Source of the DNA: an uncultured Clostridia bacterium | GTDB taxonomy: Bacteria > Bacillota > Clostridia > Christensenellales > UBA3700 | Length of the DNA stretch: 34,096 bases | Reading direction: 5' to 3' | Assembly: GCA_937880755.1 (NCBI GenBank) | Contig: CALGRX010000003.1 | Span: 1-34,096 of the forward strand | Part shown: one piece after another, positions 6,311 through 16,328 of the stretch | Layout: each line of letters begins with the position of its first letter | Numbering within the stretch: position 1 is the first letter of the stretch | Notes under the pieces: generated by a model | The model's input: only the letters and a program-made list of their open reading frames with translations | Told to the model about the DNA's origin: nothing | The model's database searches: none | Position numbers and translations under genes: made by a program

Positions 6311-6658
6311 TTCTACAATTTGTGCCTACTAAAACGTTAGATTTGCTTAAAACTTAGCAACGACTAATAAAGTAAAGACGCTTGGAAGTTAGCGTCGGCT
6401 AGCGGTAATACAAACGTATCGACTTGGCAATGCCTTAGCGCAATGCTAACCTAGGAACGAAGCTTACTTAAGCAACTTAGTTAATAATATTAGTGACTAG
6501 GGGATTTAGCAACGACTAGGAACGTAAAGACGTCGAGAATCGAGCTAGATCTAGGAAAGGTGCAACGAATGGCTAGGTGAACGTTGTCAGAAAAAAACTA
6601 AAATAAAATTAACTATTTTGAAACAAATAACACAATGATACAAAGGGAGTAAAAGTGT
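6311..6658 (+). other. Repeat- and CTAG-rich leader between T-box terminator and pheS
   Basis: About 350 nt separate the T-box terminator from pheS, with no ORF that I believe. A 27-nt direct repeat is present at 6354-6380 and 6506-6532 (24 of 27 identical). CTAG occurs at least seven times between about 6399 and 6576, several as CTAGGAACG or CTAGGAAAGG. A hairpin GACGCT/AGCGTC follows the first repeat copy. AGCAACGA/TGCAACGA motifs recur three times. The ribosome-binding site GGGAG for pheS lies at 6645-6649. Function unknown. Confidence 0.6.
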
Positions 6659-7678
6659 ATGAAAGAGAGAATTGATTTGCTCATCGAGAACGCTAAACAA
6701 GTGGTAGGAGCTTGTGTCAGCGTGATGGACGTCAACAATGCCAAAGTTAAATTTTTGGGCAAAAACGGCGAGCTTACGGCTCTTCTCAAGGGTATGAAGG
6801 AGGTACCTGCCGAGCAAAGACCCGAGATTGGCAAGCTAGTCAACGTGGCAAGGGACACGATAGAGGAACTTATCGCTTCCAAACAATCCGAGCTTGCAAG
6901 CAAAGAGTTGGAAGACAAGATGCAAAAAGAGTCGGTGGACGTCACCTTGGATAGCGGTGTGTGCCAAAGAGGTAGTTTGCATCCGACTACACTCGTGCAA
7001 AATCAAATAATAGATATATTTACGGGCTTAGGCTTTTCTATTGCGCAAGGACCGGAGATTGAGCTTGATTTTTTCAACTTCCAAGCCCTCAATATCCCTA
7101 AGGACCACCCGGCAAGAGATATGCAAGACACCTTCTATATTAGCGAAGATATGTTGTTGCGCACCCACACTTCCCCGGTGCAAGTACGTACTATGACGTC
7201 GCAAAAGCCACCTATAAGAATTATTTGTCCCGGCAAGGTTTATAGACCTGACGACGACGCAACGCATAGCCCAATGTTCCAGCAAATCGAAGGATTGGTC
7301 GTGGACAAAAACATCACGCTGTGCGACCTCAAGGGCATACTCGAGAAGTTTGCTCAACAGCTTTTTGACAGCAACACCAAGACTCGTCTCAGACCTTCAT
7401 ACTTTCCGTTCACAGAACCTAGCGTAGAGGTTGACGTAACTTGCTCGGTGTGCCACGGCAAGGGTTGCCGTATATGTAAAGGCACGGGTTGGATAGAGAT
7501 TTTGGGCGCAGGTATAGTCAATCCAAAGGTGCTTGACAATTGCGGTATCGATAGCAAAGAGTATTCGGGATTTGCATTCGGTCTTGGCATAGAGAGAATT
7601 GCAATGATCAAGTACGGTATACCTGATATGCGTATTCTTTTTGACAACGACGTACGTTTTCTCAAAGAGTTTAAGTAA
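6659..7678 (+). CDS. pheS: Phenylalanine--tRNA ligase alpha subunit
   Basis: This is the catalytic subunit of the alpha2-beta2 enzyme that charges tRNA-Phe. At 339 aa it has the usual bacterial length. The N-terminal coiled-coil (1-90) binds tRNA. Class II motifs are visible: the HPARDMQDTFY region, motif 2 around KVYRPDDDATHSPMFQQIEGLVVD, and motif 3 in GFAFGLGIERIAM near residue 310. The CSVCHGKGCRICKGTGWIE segment is typical of bacterial PheS. The start has GGGAG upstream. It precedes pheT by 11 bases and is controlled by the upstream Phe T-box. Confidence 0.98.
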   Translation: MKERIDLLIENAKQVVGACVSVMDVNNAKVKFLGKNGELTALLKGMKEVPAEQRPEIGKLVNVARDTIEELIASKQSELASKELEDKMQKESVDVTLDSGVCQRGSLHPTTLVQNQIIDIFTGLGFSIAQGPEIELDFFNFQALNIPKDHPARDMQDTFYISEDMLLRTHTSPVQVRTMTSQKPPIRIICPGKVYRPDDDATHSPMFQQIEGLVVDKNITLCDLKGILEKFAQQLFDSNTKTRLRPSYFPFTEPSVEVDVTCSVCHGKGCRICKGTGWIEILGAGIVNPKVLDNCGIDSKEYSGFAFGLGIERIAMIKYGIPDMRILFDNDVRFLKEFK

Positions 7679-7689
7679 AGGAGTAAGAT

Positions 7690-10080
7690 ATGAAAGTTTC
7701 ACTAAATTGGCTAAAAGATTTTGTAGATATCAACGTAAGCCTTGATGAACTGTGCAAAAAACTCGTCAGCGCGGGCTTTGAGGTAGAAGAAGTAATAGAA
7801 CAAGGCAAAAATTTTAGAAACGTCGTGCTTGGAAAACTAGAAAAGGTCGTCAAGCACCCCGACGCCGACAAACTTAAAATTTGCTCAGTCAACGTAGGAA
7901 AAGACGAACTCGTGCAGATAGTTACGGGTGCAAGTAACATTGCCGAGGGTGATATAGTGCCCGTTGCTTTGGATAACTCGTTACTTCCAACGGGACAAGT
8001 TATCAAAAAGGGCAAACTCCGCGGGATTGAGTCCAACGGTATGTTGTGCTCGGGCGAAGAATTGATGCTTACCGAAGCCGACTACAAGGGCGCGAGCGTG
8101 TACGGTATACTTATTATGAACGGCGAAACGGCACCTCTCGGCACGGATATAACTCAAGTGCTAGGCTTCGACGACGTGATTTTGGATATCGGCGTTACTG
8201 CCAACCGTAGCGACTGCAACAGCGTGCTAGGCATAGCAAGAGAAGTGTCTACCGTGCTTGGAGTGCCTCTCAAGATGCCTAACTTGGAATATCAAGTAGA
8301 AGAAGGCGGTGAGAGCGAGGTCAAAGTTGACGTAATTGCCAGCGACCTATGTCCGAGATATATGGCGCAAGTGGTCAAAGATATCAAGATTACGAGTAGC
8401 GCGCCTATCATTCAAAAAAGACTCAAAGCCGTTGGGCTTAGACCAATCAACAATATCGTTGATATCACCAACTACGTGCTAGTCGAGATTGGTCAACCTA
8501 TGCACGCATTCGATTTAGCTCTTTTGGATGGCAAAAATATCGTAGTGAGAAGAGCGAATAACGGTGAAAAAATTACGGCGCTCGACGGCAACGAATATAC
8601 GCTTGACGATAGCATTCTTGCTATTTGCGACCAAAACAAGCCTGTAGCCGTTGCGGGAATTATGGGTGGAGAATATAGCGGTATCAACGAAAATACCCAA
8701 GATATCGTCTTTGAATCGGCTAAATTCTTAAGAGATAACGTAAGAAGGTCGTCTAGAAAACTCAACCTTAGAAGCGACTCGTCCTTTAGATACGAAAGAG
8801 GCATAGACTTCGAGAGTCAATCAATGGGACTAAGAAGAGCTTTGTCGCTCATATCTCAGTACGGCTACGGCAAAATCGTGGGCGATACGATAGACAAAAA
8901 GAGTGTCAACCTCGAAGAGAAGACTATCCAGGTGCCTACCGCTAAAATCAACGCAATACTCGGTATCGAAGTGCCCGAGCAAACTATGGTGGATATCCTC
9001 AACTCGTTGCAAATCAAGACCACGCTCAAGGACGGCGTACTTACTTGCGTGCAACCTTTCTTTAGAGACGATATCGAAAACGCCAACGACCTTGCCGAAG
9101 AGATAATAAGACTCTACGGTTACGACCATATCAACTGTACGCTTATGGACGGCGCGCATCAAACCAGCGGTGGAAAAACGCAAGCGCAAATCAATGTGGA
9201 TAAGCTAAAAGAAATTGCCGTTAGCCAAGGAATGAACGAGATTTTGACATACTCTTTTACTTCACCAAAGTCCTTCGATACGTTGAGACTTGCTGAGGAC
9301 AGCCCACTGAGAAATGCAGTAAAGCTCCTCAATCCACTCGGCGAAGACGTGTCGGTTATGAGGACGACGCTTGTGTACAGTATGATGAGCACTCTTGCCA
9401 AAAACTGCCTCAAGAGCAACAAATCGGCAAGACTATTCGAGATTGCTCACGTCTACGAGCCTAATCAAGACGCCACTATTCAACCCAACGAAACTACCGT
9501 GATGGCGCTAGGTATGTACGGCGACTGTGATTATTACACTATAAAAGGCGTTATTGAAATAATCTTGAGAGCCTTTGGTATCAAAGCCGAATTCGTCAGA
9601 AGCTCGCTCCCATACATGCACAGCGGAAGATCCGCCGACGTTATGGTGGGTAGTCATAGACTCGGCTATCTAGGCGAGGTGCACCCAAGCGTAGCAGGCG
9701 ACTTGGACGTCAAAGAAAGAATGTACGTGGCAGAGTTGGACGTTGATTTGCTCAATAAGATAGCCAACCTCGGCTACAAGTTTAGCGAAATTGCCAAGTA
9801 TCCGCCTGTCGAGAGAGATATCGCAGTGGTACTTGACGAAGACAAAATGGCTGCCGATATCATCAAATGTATCAAGAAAGCCGGTGGCAATATGCTGGTA
9901 GATTGCTCGATATTCGATATCTACCGCAATAAAGAAGCCGTGGGCGAAAATAAAAAGAGCGTTGCAATCAACCTTGTCTTCCGCCTTGCCGATAGAACTT
10001 TGACGGAAGAAGAAGTCAACGCCAAAATCGAAAAGATACTCAAAAAACTAGATATAGAATTGGGAGCAACTCTTAGATAA
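7690..10080 (+). CDS. pheT: Phenylalanine--tRNA ligase beta subunit
   Basis: This 796-aa subunit is of usual length. It has an N-terminal EMAP-like tRNA-binding domain (about 40-150, with VVKHPDADKLKICSVNVG and VTGASNI), then the B3/B4 editing domain that hydrolyses mischarged Tyr-tRNA, the B5 domain, the inactive class II core, and a C-terminal anticodon-binding FDX-ACB domain (YPPVERDIAVVLDED onward). AAAGGAG precedes the ATG. It shares one base with the next gene (TAATG), so that gene is probably co-translated. Confidence 0.98.
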   Translation: MKVSLNWLKDFVDINVSLDELCKKLVSAGFEVEEVIEQGKNFRNVVLGKLEKVVKHPDADKLKICSVNVGKDELVQIVTGASNIAEGDIVPVALDNSLLPTGQVIKKGKLRGIESNGMLCSGEELMLTEADYKGASVYGILIMNGETAPLGTDITQVLGFDDVILDIGVTANRSDCNSVLGIAREVSTVLGVPLKMPNLEYQVEEGGESEVKVDVIASDLCPRYMAQVVKDIKITSSAPIIQKRLKAVGLRPINNIVDITNYVLVEIGQPMHAFDLALLDGKNIVVRRANNGEKITALDGNEYTLDDSILAICDQNKPVAVAGIMGGEYSGINENTQDIVFESAKFLRDNVRRSSRKLNLRSDSSFRYERGIDFESQSMGLRRALSLISQYGYGKIVGDTIDKKSVNLEEKTIQVPTAKINAILGIEVPEQTMVDILNSLQIKTTLKDGVLTCVQPFFRDDIENANDLAEEIIRLYGYDHINCTLMDGAHQTSGGKTQAQINVDKLKEIAVSQGMNEILTYSFTSPKSFDTLRLAEDSPLRNAVKLLNPLGEDVSVMRTTLVYSMMSTLAKNCLKSNKSARLFEIAHVYEPNQDATIQPNETTVMALGMYGDCDYYTIKGVIEIILRAFGIKAEFVRSSLPYMHSGRSADVMVGSHRLGYLGEVHPSVAGDLDVKERMYVAELDVDLLNKIANLGYKFSEIAKYPPVERDIAVVLDEDKMAADIIKCIKKAGGNMLVDCSIFDIYRNKEAVGENKKSVAINLVFRLADRTLTEEEVNAKIEKILKKLDIELGATLR

Positions 10081-12371
10081 TGACGGAGATATTGGCGCCT
10101 GCAGGTAGCGTGTCTGCTCTAAAATCAGCGATTTTTTGGGGCGCGGACGCAGTATATCTCGGTTTGGATTGCTTCAACGCTCGTATCAAAGCCGACAACT
10201 TTAGTCTCGACAATATAGCCGAGTATATAGACCTTGCGCATTTGTTCGGCGTCAAGGTTTATATTACTTTTAATACCAACGTGCGTCAAAACGAGATGAG
10301 CTTGCTGGAAAAATACGTGCAAAAGTGTGTGGAAAGCAAAGCCGACGCCTTTATAGTCACCGACTTAGGCACACTAGGTATTTTTAGAAGATACGACGTG
10401 CCTCTACATGCCAGCACTCAACTTGGCGTGCATAATTTGTTAGGCGCGCAACTGTTGCAAAAGCTTGGCTTTTGCCGAGTAGTGCTAGCTAGAGAAACGC
10501 TGGAAGAGGATATCAAAGAAATCAAACGGAATACCAATCTAGAGATAGAGCACTTCGTGCATGGTGCGTTGTGCGTGAGCTTTTCGGGCGGTTGCCTTAT
10601 GTCGTCCTTTATGAGTGGCGATAGCGGTAATAGGGGTAGGTGTAATCAACCTTGTAGACTGCAATATTCTTGCTCTATAGGCGACGATAATCCTCACTAT
10701 TTGCTATCTCCTGCCGACCAATGTCTTATAGGTAAACTTGATAGCTTGGTAAAGCTTGGGGTAGATAGTCTAAAAATTGAAGGTCGACTCAAAAATCCGC
10801 ACTACGTGGGTCAAGTCGTGTCGGCGTACAGACAAGTGATTGACAAAAAGAGCAACGTCACTGCCGATATCAAGTCGGGACTGCTCAGAGCCTTCAATAG
10901 AGGCGGATTTTGCGAGGGATATAACTATTGCGATACCAAAGAGTTGATGAGCGTTGACGTCCAAAATAATTTGGGCGAGTATATAGGCGATATAGTAGGC
11001 TACAAAAACCGTGAAATTGTCGTCAAAAGCAATCAGAAACTTTGCGTGGGCGACGGAATAAAGATAATAGACGGCGCAAAGCAGTTTGGGCTTACCGTCA
11101 ATAAGGTGAGAAAAGATAAAGACAAAATATTCGTTGCATGCGACAAATTCGTAAATAAAGGCAAGATATATATCACTCTGGACAGCAATCAAGTCAAAAA
11201 GTATGGCGAAGTAGAGCCGAAATTAAAAACAGACTTGTCGGTTACGGCTGTAGTGGGACAACCACTTAGCATAGTGGCTAAATATAAAGACTTTGAGTAT
11301 AAAGTAGTTGGGGACATAGTAGAGCAATCGCAAAAATATACCGTTGACCAAGACAAAGTTAGGTCTATAGTCGATAGATTGGGCAATACGCCATTTGCAC
11401 TCGGTAAGGTGGATACGACGTTGGACGAAAATGCCTTTATACCGGCATCGGCAATCAACCTACTGCGTAGACAAGCTTTGGACGGACTAAAGAGCGTAAT
11501 ATTGCAATGCTACGAGAGCAATATGCAAAAGGCGAATTTTGACCTGACGAGTTATTGCGTATATCAAGGCGTAGAAGTGGATAAGGCTAAGCCGTTTGTC
11601 GAGGTTGCAAGCTTAGACGAGCTTACGGGCTATGCACTAAAAAATGCTAATATCGTCCTCAATCTACAACAAATCGACTTCAAAACCCCTCAAAGTATTA
11701 TAAATAATCAAGTATTTTGTAATAATTTTGATATATTTATAAATAATGGGTATATAAGACTGCCAAGGGTAGCTAGAGGAATTGACGTCGGAATAGTAAC
11801 GAATTTGGTAGAAAAGCTAAGACGTCATATAAAAGGAATAGTATGTGACAACTTGTATGCCGTAGAATTGGCAAAGAAATTCGGACTAGCTAAGGTTGGC
11901 GGTTACGGACTAAATATCTACAATCAAGACGCTTTGAAAACGATAGGGCTTGACTACGCAATTGCCTCGCTCGAACTCAATCTCGGACAGCTAAAGAGTT
12001 TGCAACAAGACAAAATAATGGTATTCGGCTACGGCTTGGTGCAAGTTATGACGCTGACGCACTGTCCCGTGCAGTTGAATACGGGTTGCAGTTGCGCTAA
12101 TTGTAAGTACGACGGAGAATTTAGATATAAAGATAAGGTAGCAAGCTATACGGTGGTGAGATATAAATCGGGACATTGTTACTTTGCGCTTCACAATCCG
12201 TCTATCGTAGACGTTAGAGGCAAATGGGGGCAAATGCCTTATCAATGCTATATTAACGCCATGGGATTGAATAGAGAGCAACTTGACGATATATTAAAAG
12301 ATTTTGTACAAAGAACGGGTGAAAAGAGCAAAAATTCTACTTGCGGACATTTGTTTAGAGGTGTAAATTGA
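10080..12371 (+). CDS. Peptidase U32 family protein (RlhA/TrhP-like)
   Basis: This 763-aa protein begins ILAPAGSVSALKSAIFWGADAVYLG, the signature of the U32 TIM-barrel. The conserved block IEHFVHGALCVSFSGGCLMSS is followed by SGNRGRCNQPCR, where cysteines of this family bind an iron-sulfur cluster. LKIEGRLKNPHYV follows, and the long C-terminal part fits the DUF3656 region of full-length members. Characterised relatives hydroxylate rRNA or tRNA bases (RlhA at C2501 of 23S rRNA; TrhP/TrhO-type enzymes on tRNA uridine 34) rather than cut collagen. A C-terminal CSCANC cluster is also visible. Which RNA is modified cannot be told from sequence. It overlaps pheT by one base and mutS2 by four. Confidence 0.88.
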   Translation: MTEILAPAGSVSALKSAIFWGADAVYLGLDCFNARIKADNFSLDNIAEYIDLAHLFGVKVYITFNTNVRQNEMSLLEKYVQKCVESKADAFIVTDLGTLGIFRRYDVPLHASTQLGVHNLLGAQLLQKLGFCRVVLARETLEEDIKEIKRNTNLEIEHFVHGALCVSFSGGCLMSSFMSGDSGNRGRCNQPCRLQYSCSIGDDNPHYLLSPADQCLIGKLDSLVKLGVDSLKIEGRLKNPHYVGQVVSAYRQVIDKKSNVTADIKSGLLRAFNRGGFCEGYNYCDTKELMSVDVQNNLGEYIGDIVGYKNREIVVKSNQKLCVGDGIKIIDGAKQFGLTVNKVRKDKDKIFVACDKFVNKGKIYITLDSNQVKKYGEVEPKLKTDLSVTAVVGQPLSIVAKYKDFEYKVVGDIVEQSQKYTVDQDKVRSIVDRLGNTPFALGKVDTTLDENAFIPASAINLLRRQALDGLKSVILQCYESNMQKANFDLTSYCVYQGVEVDKAKPFVEVASLDELTGYALKNANIVLNLQQIDFKTPQSIINNQVFCNNFDIFINNGYIRLPRVARGIDVGIVTNLVEKLRRHIKGIVCDNLYAVELAKKFGLAKVGGYGLNIYNQDALKTIGLDYAIASLELNLGQLKSLQQDKIMVFGYGLVQVMTLTHCPVQLNTGCSCANCKYDGEFRYKDKVASYTVVRYKSGHCYFALHNPSIVDVRGKWGQMPYQCYINAMGLNREQLDDILKDFVQRTGEKSKNSTCGHLFRGVN

Positions 12372-14719
12372 CGGATTATAAAGCTTTGTTGACGTTGGAA
12401 TACGATAAGATTTTGGATATATTGGCGCAATATACCCAGTCCGAACCTACGAAAAAATTCGTCAAAAGTATCAAGCCAAGCACCGACAAGGGTGAGGTTG
12501 AAGCATTGCTTGACCTAACCGAGCAAGCAAGTATCGTTGCATACGAGCATTGCGCAAGTATAAATCTTGCTTTTGACGATATGACGGAAATATTGGAAGC
12601 TTGCAAAAAGAACGCAACTTTGAGTATAGCCGATATCCTCAAGACGGGTAAAATCTTGCGTACTTGTTACAATATGCGCAAAGCTATGGACGCCGTAACA
12701 GACGTTAGATTAAATGAAATCAGAGATATCGTCAATTGTTTATACACCGATAAGAGTCTCGAAAAAGCGATATTCGAAGCATTTTCGGGAGAAAACGAAG
12801 TTAGCGACAACGCTTCGTATGAACTTAAGTCTATTAGAAGACAAATAAGATTGTGCAACGAAAGAATAAGACAAAAACTAGCAAGTTATCTAAGCGGAAC
12901 AATTGCTACGTATCTACAAGATAATATCGTCACCGTGCGTAACAACCGATACGTTTTGCCCGTCAAAGCCGAGTGTAGGTCTAGCGTGGAAGGCTTGGTG
13001 CACGATAGATCGGCTACGGGCTCGACTATCTATATCGAGCCTATCGGTATTGTCGGACTCAACAACGAGCTAAAGGGCTATATGCTTGACGAAGCCAAAG
13101 AGATTGAGAATATATTGCGAAAATTCTCTAGCGATATAGCAACGTCGGTAGTTGCGATAGAGGAGTCTTATCGAGGGTTGATTTTGCTTGATAGTATCTT
13201 CGCAAAGGCCTCGTATGCCAGGGCAATAAAGGCAGTAAGAGCAGAAATTAACGACCTCGGAATGGTCAAAATAGTTGAGGGAAGACATCCTTTGATATCT
13301 AACGACAAAGTTGTGCCTGTGTCGGTTGAACTTGGTAAGGACTACGATATTATGGTAATTACCGGACCTAATACGGGCGGTAAAACGGTATTGTTAAAGC
13401 TCGTGGGGCTAACTTGCCTTATGAGCTGTAGCGGTATGTTCGTGCCATGTAAAGTGACAACGAGCGTGTGCGTCTTTGACAAGATATTCTGCGATATCGG
13501 AGATAATCAAAGTATAGAAAACAACTTGTCCACGTTTAGCTCTCATATCAGCAATATTGCCTCTATCGTCAACGAGGCAACCGACAACTGTTTGTGTTTG
13601 CTAGACGAGTTGGGCGGTGGTACTAATCCCGCCGAAGGTAGTGCGCTGGCAATAGCAATAATAGAATATCTTAGGAAGAAGAACTGCCGTAGCGTCACCT
13701 CAAGTCACTACGACGAGTTGAAGGAATACGCCTTTACTACCGATAGGGTGACTGTGGCGACGATGGATTTTGATCCTATTACTCTCAAACCAACCTATAC
13801 GCTTTTGGTTGGAATAGCGGGTGGTTCAAAAGCCTTGGAAATTGCGAGAAATTATGGGCTAAAAGAGGAGATTTTACAACAAGCGAAAAGTCGAATCGGT
13901 AGCTCGAAAGCCGACTTTGACAAGGTAATGACTATGGCTGAAAAGGCTAGACGAGATGCCGAAGAGTTGAAAACCCAAGCAATGGCACAATATGCTGAGG
14001 TTGAAAAAATTAAAGCCGAAAATATAAACGCAAGCCTAAAGCTTGAAGAAAAACAGCGAAAACTTGACGAAAAAATGCAAAAATCCGTCAAAGAGCTCTT
14101 GTCTGACTACGTTGAGCAAGCGGAAGAAATCATAGAACAGATAAAAGAAAATCTTGCCAAAAGCGACGAGAGCGCGCTCTTTGAGGCGAGAAAGAATAAA
14201 AAGAAACTAGAGAATGCCTTGGTGAGTGAAGAAGCTCCCGAAGATATAGAAAAGATTGGTGGTAAAATTGGCTTGGGTGACGACGTGTACGTAGAGTCGA
14301 TTAAATCTAAGGCGGTAGTGTTGAGTATCAACGAAAAGAAAAAAGAGTGTCTAGTCAAAGCGGGTATTTTGAGTACTACGATTAAGCTCAAAGACTGCGT
14401 AAAGATAAAAAAGACTAAAAATAGCGAGCCTAAAGGCAAAATAGTGAGAGCCAATCGAGTACTCAAAAACGACGACGTAAAGCAAGAAGTCAACTTGATA
14501 GGTATGAGGTGTGACGAGGCAATCGCTAGATTGGAAAGATATCTGCACGACGCTCTGAGCCACGGATATAGCGAAGTGAGAATAGTGCATGGTAAAGGTA
14601 CGGGAATCTTGCGAAAAGCTGTGGGAGAGTATCTAAAAACTTGCCCGATAGTGAGTGAATTTAGACTCGGCAATTACGGAGAAGGAGATATGGGCGTAAC
14701 CATAGCCAAGCTGATATGA
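12368..14719 (+). CDS. mutS2: Endonuclease MutS2
   Basis: This 783-aa member of the MutS2 family has the usual length. The ATPase core carries Walker A GPNTGGKT and Walker B LLDELGGGTNPAEGSALA. A charged coiled-coil follows (about 510-610). The C-terminal Smr domain contains VNLIGMRCDEAIARLE and the catalytic-loop sequence VRIVHGKGTGILR. MutS2 acts in ribosome rescue on collided ribosomes in B. subtilis and suppresses recombination elsewhere; it has no mismatch-binding domain. The start is TTG 12368, supported by GAGGTG upstream and by overlap with the preceding stop. Its end overlaps the next ATG by four bases. Confidence 0.96.
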   Translation: MTDYKALLTLEYDKILDILAQYTQSEPTKKFVKSIKPSTDKGEVEALLDLTEQASIVAYEHCASINLAFDDMTEILEACKKNATLSIADILKTGKILRTCYNMRKAMDAVTDVRLNEIRDIVNCLYTDKSLEKAIFEAFSGENEVSDNASYELKSIRRQIRLCNERIRQKLASYLSGTIATYLQDNIVTVRNNRYVLPVKAECRSSVEGLVHDRSATGSTIYIEPIGIVGLNNELKGYMLDEAKEIENILRKFSSDIATSVVAIEESYRGLILLDSIFAKASYARAIKAVRAEINDLGMVKIVEGRHPLISNDKVVPVSVELGKDYDIMVITGPNTGGKTVLLKLVGLTCLMSCSGMFVPCKVTTSVCVFDKIFCDIGDNQSIENNLSTFSSHISNIASIVNEATDNCLCLLDELGGGTNPAEGSALAIAIIEYLRKKNCRSVTSSHYDELKEYAFTTDRVTVATMDFDPITLKPTYTLLVGIAGGSKALEIARNYGLKEEILQQAKSRIGSSKADFDKVMTMAEKARRDAEELKTQAMAQYAEVEKIKAENINASLKLEEKQRKLDEKMQKSVKELLSDYVEQAEEIIEQIKENLAKSDESALFEARKNKKKLENALVSEEAPEDIEKIGGKIGLGDDVYVESIKSKAVVLSINEKKKECLVKAGILSTTIKLKDCVKIKKTKNSEPKGKIVRANRVLKNDDVKQEVNLIGMRCDEAIARLERYLHDALSHGYSEVRIVHGKGTGILRKAVGEYLKTCPIVSEFRLGNYGEGDMGVTIAKLI

Positions 14720-15192
14720 GATACACTTTACAAATAAACTGCGATAGACTAAAACCGCTAATAATTATCATACTTGCGGCCTGCCTTGTAGTTGACTTTG
14801 GCAATCTCTGGATATTTTTGGCGGGAATTGCTACGAAAAATATATGGGAGGTCGTCAAAAGTCTGGCTATCTTTGTGGCGCTATTGCTTATTAGAGTGAT
14901 AGCCTGTACGCTTACGTATAAGTGGAATTACGACTTCGATAACGAAATAGTCGAAATAAGCAAAGTTATACTTGGGAAAAAACGACAAACTACTACAATC
15001 GAATACGCAAAGATTGAGAATATTGCAAAGCTAAACGGTGAGGTCAATGTGAGCGCGGGAGCAAAAATCCTAGCGCCAAAGATCTGCAAATATCAAAAAT
15101 ATGCGATAACCTGCGATAGCAAACAATATATTGTTGCTATGGACGAATACGGATATTGCAAAGTAAAAGGAAGGACCAATGATTTATCTTGA
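14716..15192 (+). CDS. Small two-helix membrane protein, unknown function
   Basis: This 158-aa protein has two hydrophobic segments (about 13-38 and 46-67) followed by a soluble part of roughly 90 residues rich in beta-forming sequence (DNEIVEISKVILGKKRQTT and later strands), like small membrane-anchored PH-like proteins. I recognise no family with confidence. The start overlaps the mutS2 stop by four bases (ATGA) and its end overlaps the cysteine desulfurase start by 14 bases, so it is embedded in the operon and very probably translated. Candidate roles in envelope or RNA quality control would be guesswork. Confidence 0.8.
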   Translation: MRYTLQINCDRLKPLIIIILAACLVVDFGNLWIFLAGIATKNIWEVVKSLAIFVALLLIRVIACTLTYKWNYDFDNEIVEISKVILGKKRQTTTIEYAKIENIAKLNGEVNVSAGAKILAPKICKYQKYAITCDSKQYIVAMDEYGYCKVKGRTNDLS

Positions 15193-16318
15193 TAACGCCG
15201 CAACCACCAAAATGGACGAGAGATGCGTGGATATCATAAGAAAATACGGGGTAGAACAATTCTTCAATCCGTCGGCATTATACGGTGAGGCTTTGAAGGT
15301 GTCAAACGACGTCAAAGCAAGCCGTAGCGCGGTAGCTCGTTCTATTGGCGCTGATAGAGAAGAAATAATCTTTACCGCCTCGGGTAGTGAAGCCGACAAT
15401 CTTGCAATGCTATGTAGCATCAAATCCAAAAAAGGTAAGGTGATTGTGGGTGGAGGAGAACATTCGGCGATTTTTGCTTGTGTTAATGAATTGTCTAACC
15501 GTGGCTACGAAGGGATTTTTGCACCCGTGGACAGATACGGTAGAGTAAAACTAGACGAATTGGAGAGTTTGCTCGACGAGCAAGTTGTGCTGGTGTCGGT
15601 GATGCACGTGAGCAACGAGACGGGCGCAATAAACGATATCAAACAAATCGTGGATATGGTACGAACTAAGTCACCGAGAGCCTTGGTGCACAGTGACGGC
15701 GTACAAGCCTACGGAAAACTGCCTGTCAACGTCAAGAGCCTAGGCGTAGATATGTATAGTATTAGCGCGCATAAGGTACACGGTCCAAAGGGATTGGGGG
15801 CGCTATACGTGAAGAAAGGACTTTTTTTAAGACCGATTATCTTGGGCGGTGGACAAGAAGGCGGAGTTAGGTCTGCTACAGAAAACGTGGCGGGAATTAT
15901 GGCGCTAGGCGCAATAGTCGATACCGACGTCAAGGCAGTAATTAAGAAATATCAAAACTATAAAAAACTGCAAAAATATGCGGTGGATAGGTTGCGGAGC
16001 GCTTTGCCCGATTGCCTGATAAATACCGACGTAGAAAATAGCGTGGGAAATATCGTCAGTCTGGCGCTTGCCGATATGAGAGGCGAGGTTGTAGTGCATT
16101 GTATGGAAGATATGGGCGTAATAGTTGGCACGGGATCGGCTTGTTCGGCGGGAAAATCCACAAAACGCATACCTAAGGCTTTGGGCATTGAACCTAGATA
16201 TGCAGAGGGTATGCTGAGAATAAGCTTTGACGAATCCAATACTCAACAAGACGTCGACTATTGCGTGGATTGTCTAGCCAAAGTGGTCGAAAACTTGAAA
16301 AATTATCAAAGGAAATAA
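15179..16318 (+). CDS. Cysteine desulfurase (NifS/IscS family)
   Basis: This 379-aa PLP-dependent enzyme takes sulfur from cysteine and hands it on as a protein persulfide. MIYLDNAATT opens the fold. SAHKVHGPKG contains Lys199, the PLP Schiff-base lysine. GTGSACSAGKS contains Cys322, the persulfide cysteine on a group I-like loop. AAGGAAGG precedes the ATG. Because thiI follows 11 bases later, the likely acceptor is ThiI, giving 4-thiouridine in tRNA; in B. subtilis the ThiI-linked desulfurase is NifZ. No IscU-type scaffold is nearby, so a dedicated tRNA role is the best inference. Confidence 0.95.
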   Translation: MIYLDNAATTKMDERCVDIIRKYGVEQFFNPSALYGEALKVSNDVKASRSAVARSIGADREEIIFTASGSEADNLAMLCSIKSKKGKVIVGGGEHSAIFACVNELSNRGYEGIFAPVDRYGRVKLDELESLLDEQVVLVSVMHVSNETGAINDIKQIVDMVRTKSPRALVHSDGVQAYGKLPVNVKSLGVDMYSISAHKVHGPKGLGALYVKKGLFLRPIILGGGQEGGVRSATENVAGIMALGAIVDTDVKAVIKKYQNYKKLQKYAVDRLRSALPDCLINTDVENSVGNIVSLALADMRGEVVVHCMEDMGVIVGTGSACSAGKSTKRIPKALGIEPRYAEGMLRISFDESNTQQDVDYCVDCLAKVVENLKNYQRK

Positions 16319-16328
16319 CGGAGAGATT

